From DATCVR01 sp036566745 (lineage in GTDB: Bacteria > Actinomycetota > Actinomycetes > Jiangellales > Jiangellaceae): a stretch of 16,173 bases of DNA. This document shows positions 6,792 through 14,354 of this stretch, piece by piece. The number at the start of each line of letters is the position of its first letter. Position 1 is the first letter of the stretch. The position numbers and the translations under genes are program-made. The notes beneath the pieces are model-generated. The model was given only the letters and a program-made list of their open reading frames with translations. It made no database searches and had not been told where the DNA came from. The stretch is from NCBI GenBank assembly GCA_036566745.1, contig DATCVR010000422.1:1-16173 (forward strand), written 5' to 3'.

Positions 6792-8090
6792 GTGGGCCGT
6801 ATCTCGCTGGCGCTGCCGCTCGGCGTCGACCCGCTGAGCCGCGAGCGCTCCCTCGCCCATGCGCACGCCTCGTACCTCCAGCACCGCGACGTCCGCGGTG
6901 CCGTGCGGCCGCTCGTCCTCGACTCCTGGCGGCGGTGCTCGTCCTTCCGCTTGGACCCCGACGCCGTCGACGTCCCGGTCCCACTGGTCGACGACGACCT
7001 CGACGAGGCCCGCGAGGCCCACCCACTCCAGCGCGCCATGCCGCTGATCCGCAAGCTCCTCGTCGACGATGTCGACGACGCCGGCGTCATCGTCATGGTC
7101 GGCGACCGCGACGGCCACGTGCTGTGGCTCGACGGCGACCACGACGTCCGCCGACGCACCGAGCAGCTCAACGTCACGCCCGGCGCACGCTGGCGGGAGT
7201 CCGACGCGGGCACGAACGCGATCGGCACGGCGATCACCCTCGGGCAGACCGTCCAGGTCTTCGCCGGCGAGCACTACAACCGCAAGCTCCACTCACTGAG
7301 CTGCACGGCCGCTCCGGTCCACGGTCCCGCGGGCGACGTCATCGGGTTCTTCGACATCAGCGGGGGCGGTCCGGCCATGGCGACGCCTCAGGCCGCGTTC
7401 CTCGTCCGCTCCGCCGTGGCGGCCGTCGAGGCGGAGCTGCGCCTGCTCGAACGCCGTCGTCGCCACCGGTGCTCCGCCGTCGCCCGGCTCTCGGTGCTCG
7501 GCCGCGACCGCGGAGTCCTCGAGCTCGACGGCCACGCGGTCGAGCTGAGCCTGCGCCACACCGAGCTCCTGCTGCTGCTCGCGGCCCATCCCGACGGCGT
7601 CTCGGCGGGTGAGCTCGCCTGGTCGTTGTACGAGCACGATGCCGCCGAGGTCACCGTCCGCGCCGAGATGTCGCGGCTGCGCAAGGCGTTGCCCACGCTC
7701 GTGTCGCCGTCACGGCCCTACCGCATCACCGGCGAGCTGCGCACCGACTCCGCCGCCGTCGCCGACGCGCTCGCCCGGGGCAGACTCGACCAGGCCGTCG
7801 AGTCGTATCGCGGCGCACTGCTCCCACGCTCGCAGGCTCCCGGCGTCGTCCACCTGCGAGATCACCTGCGGGGCTGGTTGCGCCGCTCGCTGCTCGACCG
7901 GGCCACCGGCGACACGCTGTTGCGCTACGCCCACTCGCCCGAGGGCCGCAACGACGTCGAGATCTGGCGGACCGCGCTCGACCGGCTGACTCCGGCCTCA
8001 CCGCATCGCGCCGAAGCCTTGTCGGTGCTCGCTCAGCTCGACCGCGACCTCGGTCTGCCCACCGTCCACCAGGCCGCGTCGTTCGGCTGA
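6792..8090 (+). CDS. GAF-domain transcriptional regulator (AcoR-like sensor with winged-helix C-terminal half)
   Basis: A 432-residue cytosolic regulator. Residues 1-75 carry the AcoR-type lead-in with SWRRC (45-49). Residues about 78-215 form the GAF sensor, with the diagnostic RWRESDAGTNAIGTA (133-147) and HYNRKLHSLSCTAAPVH (161-177). In sigma-54 activators such as AcoR this sensor is followed by AAA+ and Fis domains; neither is present here. Instead residues about 232-315 look like an OmpR-type winged helix (LSLRHTELLLLLAAHPDGVSAGEL and VTVRAEMSRLRKAL), then a helical tail. Such actinobacterial proteins often lie beside aldehyde or alcohol dehydrogenase genes, but none is in the window. 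GTG 6792 is chosen because GGGAG lies six bases upstream; ATG 6753 is an in-frame alternative with no ribosome site. The effector is unknown. Confidence 0.85.
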   Translation: MGRISLALPLGVDPLSRERSLAHAHASYLQHRDVRGAVRPLVLDSWRRCSSFRLDPDAVDVPVPLVDDDLDEAREAHPLQRAMPLIRKLLVDDVDDAGVIVMVGDRDGHVLWLDGDHDVRRRTEQLNVTPGARWRESDAGTNAIGTAITLGQTVQVFAGEHYNRKLHSLSCTAAPVHGPAGDVIGFFDISGGGPAMATPQAAFLVRSAVAAVEAELRLLERRRRHRCSAVARLSVLGRDRGVLELDGHAVELSLRHTELLLLLAAHPDGVSAGELAWSLYEHDAAEVTVRAEMSRLRKALPTLVSPSRPYRITGELRTDSAAVADALARGRLDQAVESYRGALLPRSQAPGVVHLRDHLRGWLRRSLLDRATGDTLLRYAHSPEGRNDVEIWRTALDRLTPASPHRAEALSVLAQLDRDLGLPTVHQAASFG

Positions 8091-8097
8091 GGCCGTC

Positions 8098-8130
8098 GCA
8101 ACGCGATTGCAACCCGGCGTTGCCTAGCGT
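8098..8130 (+). promoter_or_regulatory. GCAAC-repeat element with promoter-like TAGCGT just behind the regulator gene
   Basis: Seven bases after the regulator stop comes GCAACGC (8098-8104). GCAAC recurs at 8109-8113, followed by the inverted GCGTTGC (8117-8123), giving a seven-bp dyad with a 12-base middle. A TAGCGT (8125-8130) that fits the TAnnnT -10 pattern follows at once. Repeated half-sites just before a -10 box look like an activator or repressor operator. No plus-strand gene follows it, only hairpins. The link to the neighbouring GAF regulator is inference. Confidence 0.4.
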
Positions 8131-8172
8131 GAGACGGGCCGACGCGGGCGACATGTGCGTCCAGCGCGCGCT

Positions 8173-8187
8173 GTCGGTAGCACCGAC
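8173..8187 (+). other. Small perfect hairpin between the promoter-like element and the terminator
   Basis: GTCGGT (8173-8178), loop AGC, ACCGAC (8182-8187) form a perfect six-bp stem. If transcription begins near 8137 and ends at the 8201-8243 terminator, this would be the middle structure of an RNA of roughly 105 bases. On its own, a stem this short in 70% GC DNA could be chance. Confidence 0.3.
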
Positions 8188-8200
8188 GGGGGAAAGTGCG

Positions 8201-8243
8201 GTTCGGGGACGACGGTTTCGCACCGTCGTCCCCGAACTCTTTT
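8201..8243 (+). terminator. Strong intrinsic terminator between the convergent regulator and importer genes
   Basis: GTTCGGGGACGACGG (8201-8215) pairs perfectly over 15 bp with CCGTCGTCCCCGAAC (8223-8237) across a seven-base loop, TTTCGCA. TCTTTT (8238-8243) follows on the plus strand. It lies 110 bases after the regulator stop and 11 bases past the end of the importer ATPase gene on the opposite strand. The stem would also form in the minus-strand RNA, where it is followed by CGCACTTTCC, a weaker U-tract. It most likely ends transcription from both sides. Confidence 0.85.
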
Positions 8244-8253
8244 CGCCCTCGAC

Positions 8254-9256
<1,003 letters not shown>

Positions 9257-9279
<23 letters not shown>

Positions 9280-10303
9280 CGTCGAGCACCTCCTTCGCGA
9301 AGTGGCAGGCACTGAATCGACCCGGAGTGAGCTCGCGTAGCGCGGGACGCTCGGCTCGGCAGATGTCCTGGGCGTAGGGGCACCGGGGGCTGAACTCACA
9401 GCCCACGGGGATGCGGGTCAGGTTAGGCGGCAGGCCCTTGATCGCCGAGAGCTCCTGGCCCTTGAGGTCGACCCGCGGGATGGATTCGAGCAGCCCCTTG
9501 GTGTATGGGTGGCTGGGTGCGGCGTAGATGTCCCCCACCGGCGCCTTCTCCATGATTCGTCCTGCGTACATCACCTCGATCCGGTCGGCCACGTCGGCCA
9601 CCACGCCGAGGTCGTGGGTGATCAGGATCAGGCCCATCTTGCTCTCGGTCTGGAGGTCCCGCAGCAGCTGCATGATCTGCGCCTGCACCGTGACGTCGAG
9701 AGCGGTGGTGGGCTCGTCGGCGATGAGCACGTCGGGATCGAGAGCGATCGCCATGGCGATCATGATGCGCTGGCGCATGCCGCCGGAGAACTGGTGCGGA
9801 TAGTCGTCGACCCGGTCGCGGGCCGCCGGGATCCGGACCTTGTCCATCAGCTCGATCGCCTTGCGCCGAGCGTCCTTCTTGGACAGGCCGTCGTGGACCC
9901 GGAACATCTCGGCGATCTGCCAGCCGACCGTGAACACCGGGTTCAGCGAGGACAGTGCGTCCTGGAACACCATCGAGATGCTGCGGCCGCGGTAGGCGCG
10001 CCGCTCGTCCTCCGGCAGCGCCAGGAGGTCCTGGCCGCGGAAGCGCACCGCTCCCCCGGTGACGTACCCGGGAGGGCTGTCGAGGATGCCCATGATCGCC
10101 TGAGCGGTGACGCTCTTCCCCGATCCGGACTCGCCGAGCACCGCGAGCGTCTCTCCCTCCTCGAGGGAGTAGGACACCCCGTTGACCGCCTTCGCGACGC
10201 CGTCGCGGGTGCGGAACTCGACCTGGAGGTTCTCGACCTCCAGGAGCGGGGAGTGCCCGACGCCGTCCGGTCTCGGACTGGTCGAGGTCTGGGTCGTCGC
10301 CAC
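9257..10303 (-). CDS. ABC importer ATPase, OppD/DppD-like
   Basis: The 348-residue first ATP-binding subunit. Visible motifs: Walker A GESGSGKS (57-64), Q-loop Gln114, signature FSGGMRQR (172-179), Walker B VLIADEP with Glu197, ALD D-loop (201-203) and switch His230. The C-terminal regulatory extension carries Cys302, Cys308, Cys315 and Cys333 with the same spacing style as its partner. The pair should form the asymmetric ATPase dimer driving the two permeases encoded upstream. GTG 10303 is chosen because GAGGAGG lies six bases upstream, overlapping the permease stop codon. The same frame is open for 225 codons above this start, but only as a shadow of the permease gene. The first 18 residues are polar and variable. 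Confidence 0.93.
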
Positions 10304-10314
10304 AGTTGTCCTCC

Positions 10315-11289
10315 TCAGCGCAGCTTGGGATCGAGGGCGTCGCGCACCGCGTCGCCGAGCATGATGAACGCCAGCACCGTGACCGAGAGGAACGCGCTGG
10401 GGAAGAGCAGCATGTGCGGCGACTGCCGGATGTAGGTCTGCGCCTCGCTGATCGCGATACCCCACGAGATGACCGGCGGCTGCAGCCCGATGCCCAGGAA
10501 CGACAGGGTTGCCTCGATCGCGATGAACGTGCCCAGGGCGATGGTGGCGTACACCGTGACCGGCGCCATGGCGTTGGGAAGGACGTGGCGGGTGAGCAGC
10601 CGGCGGGTGTTGCCGCCCAGTGCCCGGGCGGCCTGGACGTAGTCGGCGTGCTTGACCTGGATCACCGTCGAGCGCATGATCCGCGCCACGCTCGTCCAGC
10701 CCAGGATGCCCAGCGCCAGCACGACCTTGCCGATCGTCTCCCACTGCGACGTACCGACCGCGGACGGGAAGGTCGCCAGCACGACGATCGCACCCAGGAG
10801 CAGCGGGATGCCGAAGAAGATGTCGGTGAAGCGCGACAGCACGGAGTCGGACCAGCCGCCGTAGAAGCCGGCCAGCATGCCGACCAGGGTGCCGATGATG
10901 ACCACCACGATCGTGGTGAACACACCGACCAGGATCGACGCGCGGGCGCCGTAGATGGTGCGGGCGTACACGTCGCAACCCTGCAGGTCGTAGCCGAAGA
11001 TCGCACCGCGGCTGGGAGCCTGTCGCGAGAACTCGAGGCTGCAGAACGACGGGTCCTTGCTGGTGAACAGCGACGGCCAGATCGCCATCACCGTCAGCAC
11101 GGCGATGATGATCGCCGAGATGATGAAGATGGGATTGCGCCGCAGGTCGTGCCAGGCGTCGCCGGCCAGCGAGCGGGGCTTCTCGCCCTTGGGCGACAGA
11201 TCGGGTGCGCCGATCTCGACCTCGCCCGGCCGATCGGCGTTGATCTGTTCCCGTGCCTGGCCGGGGAACAACGTGTTCGAGTCAGTCAT
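10315..11289 (-). CDS. ABC importer permease, OppC/DppC-like
   Basis: A 324-residue inner-membrane permease of the BPD_transp_1 family. A polar cytoplasmic N-terminus of about 50 residues (with the DAWHDLRRNPIF motif typical of DppC N-domains) leads to a first helix at about 53-73. Five more helices follow between about 118 and 312. The EAA coupling loop, which docks on the ATPases, is YVQAARALGGNTRRLLTRHV (217-236). The outer loop after helix 1 has Cys83 and Cys105, a possible disulfide. ATG 11289 is used because GAGGA lies six bases upstream; it overlaps the end of the other permease gene by eight bases (ATGACTGA), so translation is coupled. An ATG six codons upstream lacks a ribosome site. 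Confidence 0.92.
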   Translation of the reverse strand: MTDSNTLFPGQAREQINADRPGEVEIGAPDLSPKGEKPRSLAGDAWHDLRRNPIFIISAIIIAVLTVMAIWPSLFTSKDPSFCSLEFSRQAPSRGAIFGYDLQGCDVYARTIYGARASILVGVFTTIVVVIIGTLVGMLAGFYGGWSDSVLSRFTDIFFGIPLLLGAIVVLATFPSAVGTSQWETIGKVVLALGILGWTSVARIMRSTVIQVKHADYVQAARALGGNTRRLLTRHVLPNAMAPVTVYATIALGTFIAIEATLSFLGIGLQPPVISWGIAISEAQTYIRQSPHMLLFPSAFLSVTVLAFIMLGDAVRDALDPKLR

Positions 11290-12202
11290 AGCGGATCCTC
11301 GGGTCAAGTACCGCGTACAGCAGGTCGACGAACAGGTTCACCAGCAGGAACACGAGCACGAGCACGGTGACGGCCGCGGTTACGGTGCCGCCCTCCCGGG
11401 CCCGGATGCTGCGGAAGATGAGGTTGCCGACCCCGTTCACGTTGAAGATGCCCTCGGTGACGATCGCGCCGCCGAGCAGACCGCCGAAGTCGGCGCCGAT
11501 GAACGTGATGACCGGGATCAGCGAGTTGCGTACCGTGTGGACGCCGATCACCCGCTTGCGGGGCAGGCCCTTGGCGGTGGCCGTCCGGACGTAGTCGGAG
11601 CGGAGGTTCTCGACCAGGTTGGTGCGCATGAGTCTGGCGACGAACGCCAGCGAGAGACTACCCAGGACGAAGCCTGGCAAGATCAGTGAATAGAAACTCC
11701 CGTCGGAGGTGACCGGGAAGATTCCGAGTTGGACGCCGAAGACGATCTGGGCGATAAAGCCGATCACGAAGACCGGGATCGACACCACGAACAGCGTGCT
11801 GACCAGCACGAGGTTGTCGGCGAACCCGCCGCGACGCAGACCCGCGATGATGCCTGCGGTGATCCCGATGAGGATCTCGAACCCGATGGCGATCAGCGCG
11901 AGCTTGATGGTGGTGGGGTACCGCTGGGCGAGTTCGTCGATGATCGGCACGCCGCGGAACGTCTCGCCGAAGTCACCCGAGAGCAGATTGCCCATGTACT
12001 TGATGTACTGGATGATCAGCGGGTCGTTCAGGTTGTACTTCGCCGTCATGGCGTCGACGTAGCTCTGGGGGCAGGGGCGGTCGCCACACCTGCCTGCAAA
12101 CGGATCGCCTGGCAACGCCCACACCATCGCGTAGATGAGGAACGTGGTCCCGATGACGACCGGGATCATCTGGAGCAGGCGCCGGATGACGTATCGGCCC
12201 AT
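11282..12202 (-). CDS. ABC importer permease, OppB/DppB-like
   Basis: A 306-residue permease with the standard OppB plan. A first helix (about 9-30) begins with the family motif RYVIRRLLQMIP. A large outer loop contains Cys39 and Cys44. Further helices lie at about 99-121, 132-156, 172-190, 228-250 and 276-298. The EAA loop (about 204-230) contains YVRTATAKGL. This subunit pairs with the OppC-like one to form the channel for the peptide or similar ligand delivered by the lipoprotein. ATG 12202 has the ribosome site GAAGGAAGG just upstream. The 174 bases separating it from the binding-protein gene contain a strong stem-loop and a promoter-like box, unlike the tight junctions of the other importer genes. 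Confidence 0.93.
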   Translation of the reverse strand: MGRYVIRRLLQMIPVVIGTTFLIYAMVWALPGDPFAGRCGDRPCPQSYVDAMTAKYNLNDPLIIQYIKYMGNLLSGDFGETFRGVPIIDELAQRYPTTIKLALIAIGFEILIGITAGIIAGLRRGGFADNLVLVSTLFVVSIPVFVIGFIAQIVFGVQLGIFPVTSDGSFYSLILPGFVLGSLSLAFVARLMRTNLVENLRSDYVRTATAKGLPRKRVIGVHTVRNSLIPVITFIGADFGGLLGGAIVTEGIFNVNGVGNLIFRSIRAREGGTVTAAVTVLVLVFLLVNLFVDLLYAVLDPRIRYD

Positions 12203-12298
12203 GTGCCTTCCTTCGGATACGCGCCCTACGAGGATCGCCCGTTGGGGTTGCGTCAGAGTAGACCGCCGTCGCGGCCTGGAGCGACTAAGGCAATCCTC

Positions 12299-12304
12299 AC
12301 TATA
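12299..12304 (-). promoter_or_regulatory. Candidate internal promoter -10 (TATAGT) before the permease genes
   Basis: TATAGT on the minus strand differs from TATAAT at one base and stands in a notably AT-rich patch for this genome. It would start transcription near 12292, giving a leader of about 90 bases to the permease ATG. A TTGACA lies at 12314-12309 but only four bases upstream, too close to act as its -35, and the hexamer at the right distance is CGGACG. It could give the permease-ATPase genes their own supply of message. Confidence 0.35.
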
Positions 12305-12322
12305 TGGCTGTCAACATGCCGC

Positions 12323-12364
12323 GTCCGGCCTGCCGCCCCAGATGATGCGGGCGGCAGGCCGGAC
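12323..12364 (-). promoter_or_regulatory. 16-bp perfect stem-loop between the binding-protein gene and the permease genes
   Basis: GTCCGGCCTGCCGCCC (12323-12338) pairs perfectly with GGGCGGCAGGCCGGAC (12349-12364) across a ten-base loop. On the minus strand it begins 12 bases after the binding-protein stop and is followed by GCGGCATG, not by a U-tract. Stem-loops at this place in importer operons commonly protect the upstream message or end part of the transcripts, so that the binding protein is made in excess over the membrane parts. Whether it terminates, stabilises or both cannot be told from sequence. Confidence 0.75.
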
Positions 12365-12376
12365 CACGGTGCGCCG

Positions 12377-14026
12377 TCAGTTCGTGGTGACGCTGAGCAG
12401 GTCAACCGTCTGGAACGGCGTGATCTTCACGTTGTCGACCTTCGTCGAGTAACCGGCGATGGTCTTGCCATACCACAGCGGGACGGCGGGCATGTCAGCC
12501 GCGAGGAGCGCCTCGGCCTCGTTGTACTTGGCGTTGGCCTCGTCGCCCTGGAGCGTGGCGGCTTCCTGGAGCAGTGCGTCGAACTCCGGGTTGCTGTAGT
12601 CGCCGTCGTTCGACGACGCGCCCGTGGCGTACAGCGGGACCAGGAAGTTCTCGACCGCCGGGTAGTCCATCTGCCAGCCGGTACGGAACATGCCGGTCAT
12701 GACGCGGTCGTTGATCTTGGTGCGGAAGGTCGCGAAGTCGACCTCGGCCACACCGGTGCACTCGACACCCAGGGTGTTCTTGATGCTGTTGCAGGTGGCG
12801 TCGACCCAACCCTTGTGGTCGGCGTCGCCGTTGTACGACAGCGTCAGGGTGCCGGAGTAACCGCCGGCCTCCTCGAGCAGCTGCTTGGCGCGGTCGGGGT
12901 CGAAGGTGCAGAACTCGCCGCAGGCGTCGGGCTTGAAGCCCTCGACCACGGGAGCGACCCAGCCGGTGGCCGGAGAGCGGGTGCCCTCGAAGATGCTCGC
13001 GATGATCGACTCGCGGTCGACCGCGAGCGAGATGGCCTGGCGCAGCGTCGTGTTCGCCAGCGACGGGTCGACCGCCTCGGGCGCGAACGTGAACGACTGG
13101 AAGACGCCGGTCTCGCGCTCGATGTAGCGGTCACCGAGGTCGTTCTTGTAGGTCTCGCCGGCCAGCGCGGCCGTCGGGAGCTGCGGAACGATGTCGAGGT
13201 TGTCGGCCTGGAGGTCGTTGTAAGCCGCGTTGTCGTCCTCGTAGATCTTGAACGTCGCGTCGTCGATCTGCGGCTTGGTGTCGCCCGCGTAGTCGTCGTA
13301 CGTCGAGATCTTGATCTCGACGTTCTTGTCCCACGAGTCGAACTTGAACGGGCCGGAACCGACCGGCGCCTCACCGAAGGCCGCGGGGTCCGCGAAGAAC
13401 GACTCGGGCAGCGGCGAGAAGGCCGTGTAGCCGAGGCGCAGCGGGAACGACGACTGCGGGGAGACGAGCGTGGCGGTGAAGGTCGAGTCGTCGACGACCG
13501 CGAGGCCGGACATCGTCTCGGCGGCGACCTCGTCAGGAGTGATGATCTCGTCGGCGTTGGCGTCCTCACCCTGGACCTCGGCGAAGCCCTGGATGGGCTC
13601 GAAGAAGTACGAGTTGAGCGCGGCGTTCGGGCCGTAGGCACCCCAGTTCCATGCGTCGACGAAGCTCTGCGCCGTGATCGGCGTGCCGTCGTGGAAGGTC
13701 CAGCCGTCCTTCAGGGTGATCGTCCAGGTCACGTTGTCGTCGGACTCGATCGACTCGGCGATCTCGTTCGACGGCTCGGCGGTCTCGGGGTCGTACCGGA
13801 CCAGCTTCGAGAACAGCTGGTCGAGGACGTCGCCACCGCAGGTCTCGTTGGTCATGACCGGGATCAGCGGGTTCTCGGGATTACAGCCGCGCAGTGTGAC
13901 GGAACCGCCACCGCCTGCCGCCGAGCCGCCGTCTCCTTCGTCGTCATCCCCGCCGCCGCACGCGCTCAGAGCGAGCGCGATGCCGACGGCGCCGATGACG
14001 GCTCCCTTGCGAGCAGAGACTCGCAT
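12377..14026 (-). CDS. Family-5 solute-binding lipoprotein of a peptide-type ABC importer
   Basis: A 549-residue SBP_bac_5 protein. Positive residues (RKG) and a hydrophobic helix lead to the lipobox LSAC, so Cys23 should be lipidated and hold the protein on the outer face of the membrane. A Gly/Asp-rich linker follows. The body carries family marks: LKDGWTFHDGTPITAQSFV (105-123), VGSGPFKFDSW (222-232) and LRQAISLAVDRESIIASIF (328-346). Besides Cys23 there are six cysteines in three close pairs (48/63, 369/373, 412/423), likely disulfides. ATG 14026 has AGGAGG four bases upstream; 57 upstream in-frame codons are leader. It is the first gene of the importer operon. The ligand may be peptides but is not proven. 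Its place beside typA matches mycobacterial LpqW, so orthology is possible. Confidence 0.92.
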   Translation of the reverse strand: MRVSARKGAVIGAVGIALALSACGGGDDDEGDGGSAAGGGGSVTLRGCNPENPLIPVMTNETCGGDVLDQLFSKLVRYDPETAEPSNEIAESIESDDNVTWTITLKDGWTFHDGTPITAQSFVDAWNWGAYGPNAALNSYFFEPIQGFAEVQGEDANADEIITPDEVAAETMSGLAVVDDSTFTATLVSPQSSFPLRLGYTAFSPLPESFFADPAAFGEAPVGSGPFKFDSWDKNVEIKISTYDDYAGDTKPQIDDATFKIYEDDNAAYNDLQADNLDIVPQLPTAALAGETYKNDLGDRYIERETGVFQSFTFAPEAVDPSLANTTLRQAISLAVDRESIIASIFEGTRSPATGWVAPVVEGFKPDACGEFCTFDPDRAKQLLEEAGGYSGTLTLSYNGDADHKGWVDATCNSIKNTLGVECTGVAEVDFATFRTKINDRVMTGMFRTGWQMDYPAVENFLVPLYATGASSNDGDYSNPEFDALLQEAATLQGDEANAKYNEAEALLAADMPAVPLWYGKTIAGYSTKVDNVKITPFQTVDLLSVTTN

Positions 14027-14354
14027 GGATCCTCCTAGGGTCCGTGGTCTGCCCTGACATTCGGGCACTCGACGGCACCGGTCGGTGCGTCGCTCCTTGA
14101 GGACCGCGACGCACGTGATTGACGCGCACCCCGGTCCGCCCTCCTTTGTAGGCGTCCACATAGTGACCCGGCAAGCCCGGATTGAGCCGACACCCAAGAC
14201 GCAACCAACCTGTGACCTGTCCGCAGATCAGCCGTGATTCTGCTGCTATCACGTATCAGGGCCGCAAGTCATACGCTCTGCACTCTTTCGAAATGTCGGA
14301 ATATGCGGCGGGGCGGGCAGGGGCGGTGCGCGTCGGCCGGGCCCCGCGCCTCCG
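14027..14354 (-). other. Leader/promoter region (328 bases) between typA and the binding-protein gene
   Basis: No convincing gene lies here. In minus-strand order it holds a C/G-rich stretch after the typA stop without a clear terminator. An inverted repeat, CGTGAT (14233-14238) and ATCACG (14248-14253), has a nine-base middle. A direct repeat ACAGGT-C-ACAGGT lies at about 14220-14208. A very strong ribosome-site-like AAAGGAGGG (14147-14139) is followed ten bases later by GTG 14129, which opens a frame of 62 codons running out of frame into the lipoprotein gene. An imperfect stem, CGAC/GCACCG against CGGTGC/GTCG (14070-14092), lies close to the lipoprotein ribosome site. I could not pick a convincing promoter. 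The dyad is the best operator candidate. Confidence 0.5.

Noticed and set aside
6683..7237. A 185-codon N-terminal extension of mshB in the same frame
   Set aside because: It is antisense to the regulator gene, lacks any domain, and MshB proteins normally begin just before the HAHPDDE motif.
12309..12314. TTGACA as the -35 of the TATAGT box
   Set aside because: Only four bases separate them; a working promoter needs about 17. The hexamer found 17 bases after TTGACA is GCCTTA, a poor -10.
11729..14038. A plus-strand open frame of 769 codons antisense to the binding-protein and permease genes
   Set aside because: Same cause. The highly charged Arg/Asp/Glu/Val-rich product mirrors the codon bias of the real gene on the other strand.
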